DNA of 64,000 bases from Rhizoctonia solani (taxonomy: Eukaryota > Basidiomycota > Agaricomycetes > Cantharellales > Ceratobasidiaceae). The notes under the pieces are model-generated. The model did not search any database. It saw only the letters and a program-made list of their open reading frames with translations, and was not told the DNA's origin. The position numbers and the translations under genes were made by a program. Positions 46,142-58,372 of the stretch are shown here, in pieces. Numbering within the stretch: position 1 is the stretch's first letter; each line of letters begins with the position of its first letter. Where the stretch lies: NCBI RefSeq assembly GCF_016906535.1, contig NC_057379.1, positions 868,001 to 932,000 of the forward strand. The letters are read 5' to 3'.

Positions 46142-47425
46142 CTAGCTAGTTTTCAGTTCGTAAATATCTATCGGCCGTTGGAAACCTGGGAAATTCATAA
46201 AGCGAATTGAATGGAAATCCAAAATACGACACAAGGAGAACATACCGCCTTCCCCGACGATCCCAGCACGTTTGGGTGCAGAGAATCCCAAATCTGCAAG
46301 GACGGCCGAGAATTCGGTAGGGTTAAGTTTCAGACTCTCGAGAGGTTCTTGCTACCAAGTGATTGAGGATAAATTAACGACAACAAATGCGCGCTCTTAC
46401 CTCTTTTGGTCTGTGTAGGTTTGCCTTTCGCATTGCATTATGATACCCAGACCAGGGTTGCGCTTCAAGCACAAAGATGCCTGGCGATGTACCTAGGATG
46501 TGAACGATATTAGTCGCCTCCTGGGCGAGTTGTCAACTCAACTTACGGGTTGTACGTGCACTCAACACATCTTTGACCCGTGAAAAAAATCTTTTAATTC
46601 CTTCGTCGCCATTGTGCACATGGATCCACTTGGACACTGAAAATCTATTCCCAGAAATTTGGTTAGTAGCCCATATATGGCATATATGGAACATACGCAA
46701 CCACTATGTCGTAGCCCAATTCATCCGCCAGGCAACCCATATTAGCCCAATCATTCTGATGAAATGATACATTATTGGGAAAGGTTGGCTATCACCAGGC
46801 GGTTATATTAGAGCAACTACAATATAAAAAACACGTGTACTCACGCTTGGTGATGGTATTGGCACCGGTCCAAATAGTGATGGGAAACATTCGGGGAAAT
46901 ATGCGTCGCGTTCTTCTTGGCCAGTAGCGTCCTCGATCCTAGAGTTTTCTGGAGTATGCGGATGAGTAGGGATATTGATGGGGTAGCCCAGTAGGCTCAC
47001 CACGGTACTCGTCTTTTGATTTGCTGAACGGGACTTTGTCTAATGAAGCTTTAGGACTCTGAAGGTTCCAAACCTCCCTTCTGTGACGCCATGCTCGACC
47101 AACGAGCTCCGAGTCAATGTCCACTCCGATGACTTCTTGAGGCTGATAGCAAAGAGCTACGGATGTATCACTAGGTCTCTAAAAGCACTGCGGACAATAT
47201 CGAGACGCGTACCTATTTCACATGTCACCCATCCTTCGTTACAACCGACATCGAGAACGCGTTTATCTTTGAAAAGGCTAGGAGGAAGGACTTTAAGGCG
47301 GGGGTCGGAGGTACGGTTTCCGCGCTTCTTGTAGTAGCTAACGTTTGTGAGTGTCTTTACAACGGATGGTAAGTGTTCAATTACCCTTTATAATTTCCGT
47401 AAGGTGCTGCACGCTCAGTAGACAT
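46142..47425 (-). CDS. Bin3-type RNA methyltransferase (BCDIN3D/MePCE family)
   Basis: The start at 47425 gives MSTERAAPYGNYKGY. Next is YYKKRG, then DPRLKVLPPSLFKDKRVLD leading into the SAM-binding motif VLDVGCNEGWVTCEI and, after an intron, EVIGVDIDSELVGRAWRHRR. Later exons carry HQNDWANMGCLADELGYD, the family signature SKWIHVHNGDEGIKRFFSRV, the SPGIFVLEAQPWSGYHNAMR strand and a C-terminal LNPTEFSAVLADLGFSAP. Family members methylate the 5' gamma-phosphate of 7SK or U6-like RNAs (MePCE, Bmc1) or the 5' monophosphate of small RNAs (BCDIN3D). About seven exons; stop at 46142-46144. It is divergently paired with the PDS5 gene, the two start codons being only 123 bases apart. Substrate RNA is not predictable from this sequence. 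Confidence 0.87.
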
Positions 47426-47548
47426 GTGGTTGTTTGCAACGGGGATTTGCCAATCCCACAGAGAGAAGGAACATAATGATGTGGCTGTGATAATCACGTG
47501 ACTGTATTGTGAGACGCGCCTCTTCTCTCGATCACTAGACCAACGACG
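47426..47548. promoter_or_regulatory. Compact bidirectional promoter with TCACGTGA
   Basis: Only 123 bases separate the divergent start codons of the RNA methyltransferase and PDS5. Near its middle (47494-47501) is the palindrome TCACGTGA, an E-box core. A shared E-box-binding factor may serve both genes. Confidence 0.55.
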
Positions 47549-50500
47549 ATGGTGGCAACAACACGCGGGGCAAACTCTCCTCGCAAGCTCAAGTTCTCGG
47601 ATAAAATCATTACCAAAGGCCTTACCACAGATGCATTGGTGAAAAGGATGAAGGTCAGCTCTCAATATGCATCACATTTGTCCAGACACTGAATGTTATT
47701 GTTATGTAGACACTTCATTCGGAGCTTGCGTCCATTGACCAAGACAATGTCGACACAAATACGTTACAGGGTGTGAGAAAAGAACTCATCAGTACTACGA
47801 TACTCCTTCACAAGGACAAAGGCGTCCGTGCACTGGCTGCATGTTGTATCGCAGACCTCTTACGACTCTACGCGCCTGATGCACCGTATACTGCCCCGGA
47901 ACTCAAGGTAAGCTAACTAATGACTTCTATCCCAAGGCCTTGAAATATAGCACTTTATAGGATATATTTCAGTTCTTCTTTCGACAGCTTTCTACCGGGC
48001 TGCGTGGGCCTGATGCACCTTATTATAACGAATATTTCTATCTCCTCGAGTCACTGGCTTCCATCAAATCTATTGTTCTTGTTTGCGATATCCCTGCTGC
48101 CGATGAACTGCTTTGCACTATTTTCCGCAATGTCTTCGACTTGGTGCCGATGGGTTTGCCAAAGAATGTCGAAATGTTCATGGCGGAAATCTTGGTGGCC
48201 CTCATCGACGAATGTGCCTCGTTGCCATCCGAAGTCCTAGAAATTCTGCTCGCACAGTTTCTACCAGCTCGTACTCGCACCGACTCTCCTGCTTATAGGC
48301 TTTCAATAGGTGTATGTACTCGGACGGCTGACAAACTACAACGACACGTTGCTCAGTACTTTGGTGATTTACTTTTACAACATACCCCTGATGATCAAAC
48401 TTCTATGCCTGCGGAGGATGTTGAAGAGTTGCGTACGGCTCATGAACTTGTCCAACGATTGGCCCAAGCGGTAGCCCCCCTGCTCTTAAATGTCGTCCCT
48501 CAGTTGGAGGAAGAGCTTCGTGTCACCGATCAGACAATTCGGTCCATTGCCACACAAACACTGGGTGCTATCTTTGGGGATTCCAATGGTGCTAAGCTTG
48601 CACGCACATATCCCTCGACTTGGACACAGTGGCTGTTGCGCCGAAATGATAGAGTCGCTGTGGTTAGAGTGATATTCGTTGAATGCGCGAAAGACATAGT
48701 ATCTCGTCACGCTGAGCTCAAATGTGATATGGAAGGTAAGGAGTGTCGCTCGTTGTTCACATTTTGATCACTGAAGTATCTGCATTTACAGAGGCACTTA
48801 AAGGCAAATTCATGGATCCTGATGACAAGGTCCGCGCAGCAGTGTGCAAGCTATTTTCTCAAATCGATTATGAGGCTGCGTTACATCATGTCACGAAGTC
48901 TCAGTTGGAGGAGTTAGCTGGCAGGTGTCTGGACCGTAAGGTGAGTTGTGGATGCGCAAATCACGTAGTAGTACACATTTGAGATCACTATTCTGTAGCC
49001 TGTGGTACGTCACGAAGCCTTCAATAGCATAGGCCGGTTATACAGCTTAGCGTACCCAGAAATGTGAGTTTTACCCAGAATTAGCCGCACCGTGTACACT
49101 CACAATTGAGATAGCGAAAATAATGATTTGGCAGCCGTCCCTCAATTCTCTTGGATACCCGGAAAACTGATAGAAGCTGCTGCGATGCCCGAGACTAGGT
49201 GTGTTCCCCAATTTGACTAGTTTCACAACTTTGATTGACATAGAATCAGGGATGAAGCTGAAAAGTGTATTTCTGAGTTTGTACTCCCCATGCCTACCAA
49301 AAGCGAAGATGTCGTGTCTTGGACAGAACGATTACTTTTGGTTATGAAGTATTTAAATCCAGGACATATTACTAGTTTATTGGCACTTGCGAATTTGAAG
49401 TCGCCGTGAGTAACTTGTCACACGAAATCCTTTATGATATAGTTGCCTGACTTTGGATTCATATTTCATAGCCGTCCATCTGTATTCGAACGCTTCATTC
49501 AATGCTGTGTTGACTTTAATGTGTGTGTAGCAAATAAACGGTATATCATCCAAGTTAACATCCATTGCCAGGGCGGTACCATTGATAAAACGAAGAAGAA
49601 ATAACCAAAAATCTCCATCATGCCATTAAAGTGGTTACATGTTGAGTCCATATTATTCTTAGTATCGAGTTGTTGCCTAACAACGGTTTCGTAGCCCAAA
49701 GTGCAGATGCTAGTAAACTTGCAGACGACCTCCGAACATTCGCCAAGCTAAACGAGAGTAGGCTCTACAAACTATTGAAAACATGTGTGGATCCGCAAAC
49801 TGATCTTAAGGCGTTGATCAAGTCCACAGTATGCTCGTTTTTCTGTGTTGATATTTGCTTTGCTCATTCTTCTAGTCCGAGTTCCACCGGCGTGTTGAGC
49901 AAGCATCCTCTGGTATTCTTGAAACTATGTCTTGGTTTTTAAGACGAGCAAGTCTGCATATTGTCAATCAATCCTCGATTCCAACACTAGTCAAGAAGCT
50001 CAAGCTCTCCGACCAACCAAACACAGAGTCGCAATCACTGGTTGGGATGGGCGGAGACGAAGGCAAGTATTATCCATTGATATCCCTGGTCTGGTTGTCA
50101 TCTTGAACATGTCTGAAATTTGCAGCCCTCCAACAAACGCACGCGGAGATCATTGCTGACCGAGCTCAATCCGTGTTGGAGTGCATGTCCAAGTTCAACC
50201 CCACAGTGTATTCTCCACATGTAGCGAGCTTATCAAAGCACTTGCGGATGAGAAACATCCTCGCCTCGTCCAGTGCTGCACCCAGGCTCTGGCTGCTGTT
50301 GTCAGAACGGATAATTCATTGGCTCCGACTGAAAAGTACGTTCCATACATCTATGAGAGGCGCTTCTGATCTCTTGCTAGACGTACAACCGACCGACTAG
50401 TAAAGATCGCCCAATGCGATTCGCCAAAGCAAGCAAAGTTTGCCCTTCGGGCCTTATCTTATTGTAAGGATGGAGCTGATCTCTGCGCTAAAGTCGTCAA

Positions 50501-53126
50501 AGTGAGAGCTCCACACGGCCTTCATACTGTGGGTCAAACTCTGATATCCGACAGAATATCGCATCAACCCTGCCGAAAGCCAAGGGCGATACATTAGTGG
50601 CGCATATTGCCGCTTTGGCCGAGGCCGCCAAAGCTTGTCCCGAGGCGTTTGAAGACAAGAGTAACGTTATCACAACGTACTTGGTGCAAGAGCTCCTCAT
50701 GTCAAATATTCCCTCCACAGAGGTACGTAATACTTGGTGTCTAATTGCGGCTGTATTGATGGCTTACATCTGGATAATGTCTAGGATGAAATGCTCACTG
50801 ATGACGCCGATGAAGAGTGGGTCGAGGACAATCAACTGAACGCAATCGGCAAAGCCAAGCTCCTTGCCCTCAAGGTTATGCATAATCGATGCCTGGCCCA
50901 CGTTAACTCTGATGCAGCGCTAGATGTTAGCCAACCCGTCTTCAAGCTGCTGTTTGCCATTCTAGAGCATGGAGGAGCTGTCAATCCAAGTATCGATTAT
51001 GAGTGAGTGGCGAAGCATACCGAAAGGCCAGCTATTAACTTTACAATCAATTTCAGTTCCAGGGTCAAAGCAAGACTCCGCCTACAAGCTGCAGTGTCTC
51101 TCCTGAAGATGTCTTCGGCTGAAACGTATGGCAATGTTGTTCTCAAGAATTTAATCATGTTGGCCGTCACGTTGCAGGTAAGATTCCATTATTGACAACG
51201 ACTTGTGATTGGCTAATTATGTGGACAAGGACACCTCGTTCCGGGTACGGTCCGAGCTACTCAACAAATTTACTCTCCTGTGTATCAACCGAAAACTCGG
51301 GCCCAACTTTTATGTGCTAACCTTTATCACTGCCCACGATCCAGAGCGGGAAATCAGAGAAAGAGCTCGCAACTGGGTCGTTGCATCGATGCGCAGGCTC
51401 CCAATCGGCGAGTTTATCTGCTGCTTAGAATGTATCTCAATTGCTCATACCAAAATCTTATAGAGTTGCGAGTACAGCACTTTGACATGTTGTTCATTCG
51501 GCTGCTGCATTTGCTGGCGCACCACCCCGATTTTACAGTTACCACTGAAGGTTTGCAAGATATGGCCAAGTAAGTATTTCTATACACTATATATGCGCTG
51601 GAGAAAGCGTCCCGCTTCGCTAGACCGCGCCACTTGATTCCAGACACATACACACAGAGGAGAATCGCTGACCAAACCGTTGGTCAGATATATCGAATTT
51701 TATCTCGATATTGTCGCAACCGCCGAAAACATCTCTTTACAGTTCCACCTGGCACTCAAAGCGAAAACCGTGCGTGATGCTGATTCTCATGTGTTCAGCG
51801 AGGTAAGTGGCGTTGGGCGTGCTCCCGACCTCCGAGTGTTGAATGAGCTTTTGTTCCCCGCGTGCAGCATCTATACGTCCTGAGCGAGTTGGCTCAGCAC
51901 CTTATTAGGGCACGCGCTAAAAACAGAGGGTGGACATTAAACACCTATCCTGGCAAGGTTAAGATTCCGGGTGACATTTTCCGTGCGTTGCCTAATCATG
52001 AGGCGGCGAGCAAGGCATGTGTCTCCCAGCTACGGGGACCACTCACCCCCGCGAGCTGATTGCTGACGTCGTCGCTGCCATGCCCACAGATTTCCAAAAA
52101 GGAGTACCTTCCAGAAGAAAACCTTCAATGGCTATCTTCAGCTGGAAAACCCATCCGTTCACCTACAAGCAAGGTAATTTCTTTTTGTTTGGGCGTTCAA
52201 CGGCGAGTGTTCGGCGCTAAGCCGCCCACACCCTGGGTATTTTGTTTGCTCGCTTTGGCGCGCGACTGTTCAATTTGGCTGCGGACTGATATGCGTCCAT
52301 GCGATGACGTTCGTGACCATGTTGCTGGTGCCGATCACAACACTTCCCCAGATAAACTTTTTGCCATGCGTATATGCTCAACGTCTTGTACTAGAGTCGT
52401 AAAACGGAGACGACAAGGACAAAGCTCCTCGGAAGCGCAAGGCAACTGCCTCAGGGCGAACAAATGGAACAACTAAGTGAGTATTAGTTTTGTTTTCCTG
52501 GACATATCCATATTCGTCCATCGGTGGAACGGTGATGGTATGTCCCCGGTGACCACAACCCCGCCGATTCAACATCCATACATTCAACGTGGAGGCAGGA
52601 AGCTTCTATCGATGTTTCCCTGCGTTGAGAGCTCGTTTGCTGATCATTGACTATATGAATGTGGAACAGGAAAGCACGTCGTCCTAAAAAGACAAACACG
52701 TGGCGAGAGCAATCGGCAGACGAGGAATCGGACGAAGACTTGACGAGTGAAAGCGACGAGGACCAAGACAATGTCAAGACCCAACATCATGCAAACACTA
52801 CTAGTACGCGGGAAGAGCGTCGGCTGAGGAGAAGTCGAGGAGGCGAAGAGTTGGAGCCGAAACAAGATTCGGAACAGAGTGGCGAGGAAGAAGGGAGCGG
52901 TGAAGAGGAAAGCGGCAGGGAAAGCGGTAGGGAAAGTGATGGAGAAACCGAAGAAGAAGTCGATCAAGGGGGCGACAAGGATAAGAGCGTTGGAGTCGCG
53001 CGCAAGAAGAGACGGGTAAGTTTTATGCCCAGTGTCTCTGGAGAACATCTACTAACCATAACTCAGATGCGAGGACCACGACTCACGCACAGAAAACGTC
53101 GGGCATCTAGGCCATCCAAGCCATAG
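47549..53126 (+). CDS. PDS5: PDS5 homologue, sister chromatid cohesion regulator
   Basis: The protein begins MVATTRGANSPRKLKFSDKI and continues with KGLTTDALVKRMK, DKGVRALAACCIADLLRLYA and APYTAPELKDIFQFFFRQL. These are the hallmark opening HEAT-type repeats of Pds5/Spo76. Further blocks include YYNEYFYLLESLASIKSIVL, LARTYPSTWTQWLLRRNDRV and RSELLNKFTLLCINRKLG. The C-terminus is charged and low-complexity (KARRPKKTNTW, an acidic Glu/Ser/Asp stretch, then RKRRASRPSKP). Pds5 associates with cohesin, helping both stabilise and, with Wapl, release it from chromatin. About 20 exons; the gene is 5.6 kb, consistent with the family's roughly 1,200-1,300 residues. One A seems missing in the run at 49587-49590, where GGTIDK should run into NEEEITKNLHHAI. 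A poorly resolved junction follows at about 49620-49670. Confidence 0.88.
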
Positions 53127-54276
53127 CCTAACCCTTGTTACTTTAGTTCAAACTTGTTCATCTCGGTATACTATGTAAATGCTTCTGCTTGTCGATATAT
53201 TACATTGTTCATGGAATACCTTTTCTTATTTTTTAAATCTCGAGCCCATCATCGACATCACATCTTAGTCGAGATGACTAAATTATCAGCTCATTTTCAA
53301 CAATAACCAAAGAACTTGAACAGAATACTCTTTTGACTGCTAAATTCTTTGTTCTTGGATTCCAGGATATAGGCATCGAACACATGAGAGAGGGCTGGAT
53401 CACGCTTGCTCACCATCGCAGCTGGCCATGGAAAATTTTGCCCGGCTGAATCTGTAGCTAAACGGGTAGCAAGGTTTGACGGCAAATCCGTCTTCGCACT
53501 GTGTGGATCCGGTTGAATACATTCACTGGGAAAACAAAAAACCAATCTCCACTGTATAGACCAAATGCTGATTCAAGTCAGGCGGTTCCGCTGGGCGGCT
53601 AAAGGTTTTATGCACGGTACCCAGGACTTCCCGCCCGGATTCGCGCCTCCACCTTCCATTTAAGTACATATGCACCAGTGGGCCCCACCATTTATTGATT
53701 TGCTTCCAGACTCTCGAAACACGAAGACTGTGCGGAGTGGAACTTGGGCCTGCTAATTGATCGTGCCACATAGATGAAGCGTTAATCCAGTCGTGAGGCT
53801 GACAAGTTACCTGTGACTAAAATCTCTCAAAAGGGAAAGTATAGCGATAGCGGATGTTAAACACATCCCGGCGCGGGCTGGCGGGACGTATTTGGACCAC
53901 TGGGTACCTGGATAGGTAAGGGTCTCGCGACTATCCGACGCCGTTCGCTGAGGCAATAAAGTCGAGATCGCGCGAACGGTAATCTTATGTCCGATCCGGC
54001 CAAGAACTATGTATACAACTTTACTTATGACCGGGACCATAATCGCTCAGAGAGGAAGGTAGACCGCAATGATAGAGGAGCCACCCTCGGAGACTGGCCT
54101 ATAATTAGGCCTACGAGTGATCGCCACTGCAATCGCACAAGTTCATTGACCCAGAAAATTCCTATCGGGGTGGTGGAATTGATTTTTTTTTGGCCAATTT
54201 GCGGGAATTAGTGACTCATGTGGGAGAAGTTCATTTATTTATGCAGCAGGTTTTAATTAATCAGTGCGACCTTCAT
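53127..54276. other. Intergenic region with weak minus-strand frames
   Basis: Minus-strand frames at 53297-53545 and 53523-53771 (FKFFGYC end; HSLRVSRVWKQINKWWG) could be parts of a small gene joined by an intron or frame change, but no family is recognised and support is poor. Confidence 0.35.
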
Positions 54277-55386
54277 TTAGGCTTGACCCAGCCAATCCGT
54301 GACGCCCTTCTCGACAAAGGCGTCCAGAGCGGGCCCAATAGGCTTATCACCCCCGGCCATGTCGATCCCTAGTCCTGCCGCTTTTGAGGGAACAGTTGCG
54401 AGATGGAGAAGCGCTGTTGCAACGTCCTCGCGCTACTCGGTTTTCGCCGATTTTGCGTCAGATTACAGATGAATTTGGCCATGAGGTTGGATTTAAGATT
54501 CGACAAGCAAAGTCCGAAGTAAACAAATACGTCAGTTCCAAGTAAACAAACGGATGGAAATGATGGAACATGGAGGGTCGACATATGAGCTTTTGCTCGG
54601 AACCGGTCGTCAATCAAATAGAAAATGAGAAAACGAATTTGGTAGGTGAGATGACCTAGTCGGGGATCAGAACAAGCCGGGAAGAAACGACGCACCGAGA
54701 TGGTTGAAGTGAGATGGGTTCGTCCGATATCGGCTTTACCCGTTCCAGGATTGTCGGATAGCCCACCAGGACGGAGGATGATCCACTCGAACGAGGTGCG
54801 TTTGACGAGCATTTTTCGGCCTCGTACTTCCACTTGTACCATGCGGCAATTGCCTTGCGAACGTGCAAAGCAACTTGCTTGTCTTGTTCGGTCTACCATG
54901 AGGAGGCCAATCAGGAGCCATATAGAGGTAAGAAAGATAGGGCTTACATAGTGTTCAGGGAACCGGTCTTCATTACCCACATCGAGTCCAGAAACCAACA
55001 CGAGCCGGGTTTCTTCCCAGAAACGCTGTCTACGCATCGAATGTTTTGAGTGCACCCTGATAATCAACAGCCTTGGTACGTTCCTCGCCACCTTTGCCCC
55101 CTGCTCCAGCACTGAAGTAAACAACATCGGCCTTGGTTTCAGTAAAAAGATTGCTGAAATCGGATATAGGGGCATCCTCGAGGGACAAGACATGAGGTTT
55201 CGCACCAGTAGCCGAAATATCTTCGTTTTGAGAGGGGTCTCTGATGACCGATGTCACTGTATGCCCAGCGGTAGACGCTTTGCGGGCGAGGTGGAGCGCC
55301 ACCTGTGTAGGATTAGATAGATCGAGTACATCGCAGATCGAACTAACCTTGCCGTGTCCTCCAATTATCACGATATTGAGAGACAT
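54277..55386 (-). CDS. NAD(P)-binding Rossmann-fold oxidoreductase, YMR090W/NmrA-like
   Basis: The start MSLNIVIIGGHGKV contains the nucleotide-binding GxxGxx glycine pattern, followed by VALHLARKASTAGHTVTSVI and the second-strand region. Later motifs are DVVYFSAGAGGKG, TRLVLVSGLDVGNED, the active-site-like AAWYKWKYEAEK (Tyr and Lys), FEWIILRPGGLSDNPGTGKA, REDVATALLHLATV and the end DAFVEKGVTDWLGQA at 54277. These atypical short-chain dehydrogenase relatives are small cytosolic proteins; a few act as redox sensors. Substrate unknown. Five or six exons. The run of five T on the plus strand at 54812-54816 is one short of the number needed to join YEAEK to LVKRTSFEW, giving a frame break at an A homopolymer. 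The rest reads cleanly. Confidence 0.8.
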
Positions 55387-55690
55387 GGTAGACTGTCGAT
55401 GAAGGCGGACGAAAGGGGATGTCGCAACCCATGTGTTAACGTTTGGAAATGGATGACATCAATGATTCCCGATATTCGAATTCAAACCCGCCGGCTTCAT
55501 GGGGTTACCCCGATTCGGTGTGATCATGAAGAACCTTGGAATTCGTGATCAGGGAATTCGAATTCATTGGCCATTGCGGATGTCCGTTGAGCACCCGTGA
55601 ACACGGCCAGTGTGACTGCCCGTTACTGGTCGTCGACTGCATATATATATAGCTATACGTGTTACTTGTTCTCTCCTTCCATGCTTCTCG

Positions 55691-58372
55691 ATGACCCAGA
55701 TACACCCCCCTACACAGATTTCGCTCGTCCAATCCCGCGCTCGCGGTCCTCTCCAACTCCAACCCATGCATATCCCCACACCAGGACCGGCAAGTTGATG
55801 TGATTTCTGTCGTTTATTTATCTCTGACCGGTATTTAGGGGCGCGTGGTTGTGAGGGTAGCTGCAGCGACGATGAATGTGAGTTGCAATTAGTGGATATT
55901 TAGGTTTCAGTCCTGATATTCTCTTAGTCGCTTGATCACAAGATACTCACCTATGGGATCCTCGCCCAAGAATGGCCTTGGGTAGGTGGTAACGAGTATG
56001 CTGGCACAGTCGTGTCGATTGGCCCCGCCGTTGAAAACCTCGCTGTTGGTGACCGAGTAGTTGCTGTTGCTGTCAATTTCATAGAAGGGTAAGTCGATGT
56101 TCGCTCCCATCCGAGCATTAGGCTGACGCATAGACAACACAGACAAGAAGTGTCGGGGTGGCAGGAATATGCTCTTCTTCGCGCCGATTTGTGCACCAAG
56201 GTACATGCACTTCGCACGATGACTTGCCCTCCCCGTTTGGTCTGACGCATGAGTTATAGCTCCCGGGTCATGTTTCTTTCGACAAGGCGTGCACTGTGCC
56301 CACTGCATTTGCCGGCGCCTCCATTGCCATTGCTATTGAGCTCGGGCTCAAGTACCCTGACCCCCCTCCGCCCCCTCCCACAAAGTCAGCAGCAAGCATA
56401 TGGGAGAGTGCTATGGCCGCTCTTGGCAATGGCGCCACGTTTGGATGGGACCTCGAAGCAGGCACAATCCGAGATGGCGTATGGTTACCTAAACCCAAGG
56501 TTTCAGCTATTGAGGGGGCCACCCTCTCTCCCGAAGCGGCTGCTAAGAAAGCCGAGGCCGAGCGGCTCAGACGAGAAGAAGAAGAGCGGCAAGCCAAGGC
56601 CCGCGAAGAACGTGACGCATATGTTCATGCCACTCTCACTCGCGCCTTTACTGAAGAAGTCGAGAAACGCCGGAACCAGGGACCACAGCATTCCGCCTTT
56701 CATGTGCCTGGATATGGCACGCGCCCACACCGAAAACAGGGCTCTACTATCGGGTCCGATTCATGGGGGAGCAGTCACCCAGTATCCTGGGGCGCCTTTG
56801 ATGTGACTCATGAGGCAAAGGATAGGCGATGGGGATCCAGCTGGGAAGACAGGGGCGCGCTCCGACGGTTTGAAGTTATCGGTGAAGGTCGCAATGCACT
56901 GGGTTTGGTGACGACAGGTCTTGGTTTGGACTTCGGCCCTAGGTTTGGCTCGGCTCGGCTCACACCTCAAGGGTCGACCGGAACGGACAGCGCTAGCACC
57001 ACCAGCGCCAGCACGAGTATGGGACGTACTGGATCTGATGATTCCAACACGTCCGTATCGACTTCCGAAACGACGGGAATGTGCTCGTCATATCCTTGTT
57101 TGCGTGCACCAAATGTGGGCCTTGTCGGTAGACGAGGGTCCGAACCATCACTACGAGCCCAACAGTCGTTGTCAACTTGGATGGGTGTTAAGTCAGCACC
57201 TGACCCTGGTCTAGGACCCACTTACGATCGCTATCCGTTACTCCCTGCCCACCCAAGCGAGGTGGCAACCATCCGGCCTCGTTCTTCGGGCTCAGTCCCT
57301 TCCAAGCCGACTCGCTCTCTCGCCTCCAGTGTGAGAGGGGCAACATCTCCTTTCCGTGTTCCCGCAACGCTAGCCAACCGAGGTCGTGGTCGCGGTAGCC
57401 CACCTTATCGAGTCAGAGACCAAAGCCCGCTCGGTCAGCGAGTCAACTATTCGCTCGATGTTGGCATGAAGCCAGATCTGGCACCAGCTGATCGTCATGA
57501 TTCCTCTATCCACTACTCAGCACACGGTGTCACGACCCATATCGCACCCAGCCGTACCACGCCCAGCATTGTCACGACCGCCCCCAAGCCGGACGCTTGG
57601 AGTTTGTCGGCTGGGGGTGGCGTTCCTAATACGTTCTTTCCTCCACCGCTTCCTCGAACAGGAACCCCAGTATACGTAATGGACGAGCCTATTTTACTCT
57701 GGGGTGGAGCAACGTGCGCAGGTCGAGCCGCTTTGCAGTTGCTCGGGCGTGCGGGATATACGAACCTATTCGTAGTTGCTGCCCGTGAACGTCACTCTGA
57801 ACTGACTGAAATATGTCCAGCTGGCACTAAGTGAGTCCCATTTGTCGTATGATGATAGTTTCGTTAGCTGACATTGTCCAAGGTTTTTCGACTACAGAGA
57901 TCCCAATGTTGTGGATGAAATCCGCAGCTCGATTGGAGTTCGAAAGTTCAACAAGGTGATAGATACCGTATCGATGCCCTGCACTCTTGAGCCCATCTCG
58001 CGCTTGGTGACCTCGGGAGCCAAAATTGCGACCTTCTTGCCTGTGAATACGCCCATGCCTGATGGAGTAGAGGTTAAGCCCGTCATGTTTGGTCGCTGCC
58101 ATGATGTAAGTTGTTTGTTCCATCCCTTTCTGATAAGCACTTATGGCCCGTTGTGAGTTTAGTACACTGGCAAAGACACACTCTCTTTCAATTTTGGAAA
58201 GGAGAGCATGTGGCCGCTCTTGGGAGAACTCCTTCGAAAGGAAGAGTGGGTTTACCCACCTGCAGTACATCTCGATGGCGGACTTCGGGCCTGTGCGACG
58301 GACGCAATGAGAATGATGTCCTTGCCGGAGTATGCAGGAAAGCGGTTGGTTTTTGAGATTTCAAGCCATTGA
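55691..58372 (+). CDS. MDR (zinc-alcohol-dehydrogenase-like) reductase with a large internal insertion
   Basis: N-terminal GroES-like domain: MTQIHPPTQISLVQSRARG, HIPTPGP, then DHKILTYGILAQEWPWVGG, NEYAGTVVSIGPAVENLAVG, DRVVAVAVNF, YALLRADLCTKLPGHVS and FDKACTVPTAFAGASIAIA. The Rossmann domain resumes with DEPILLWGGATCAGRAALQL and LGRAGYTNLFVVAA. It continues with CFDYRDPNVVDEIRSS, NKVIDTVSMPCTL, the exon YTGKDTLSFNFGKESMWPLL and the end KRLVFEISSH at 58372. This resembles toxD-like/trans-enoyl-reductase MDRs, which reduce enoyl or quinone substrates with NADPH. Between the two domains, where relatives have a short linker, lies one open exon encoding about 435 extra residues (about 56360-57680). 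These include a proline run, a charged helix (KKAEAERLRREEEERQAKA), a folded-looking stretch (DSWGSSHPVSWGAFD) and long Ser/Pro/Arg-rich disorder. Structural zinc Cys residues are not evident. The N-terminal exon junction near 55795 is not cleanly resolved. Confidence 0.78.

Noticed and set aside
41410..47425. P450 plus methyltransferase as a biosynthetic gene cluster
   Set aside because: The methyltransferase has Bin3 RNA-capping signatures, not those of small-molecule O-methyltransferases, and no synthase is nearby.
54369..55205. 278-residue minus-strand open frame read as one protein
   Set aside because: It runs through introns of the Rossmann-fold oxidoreductase and mixes frames; only parts match the real exons.
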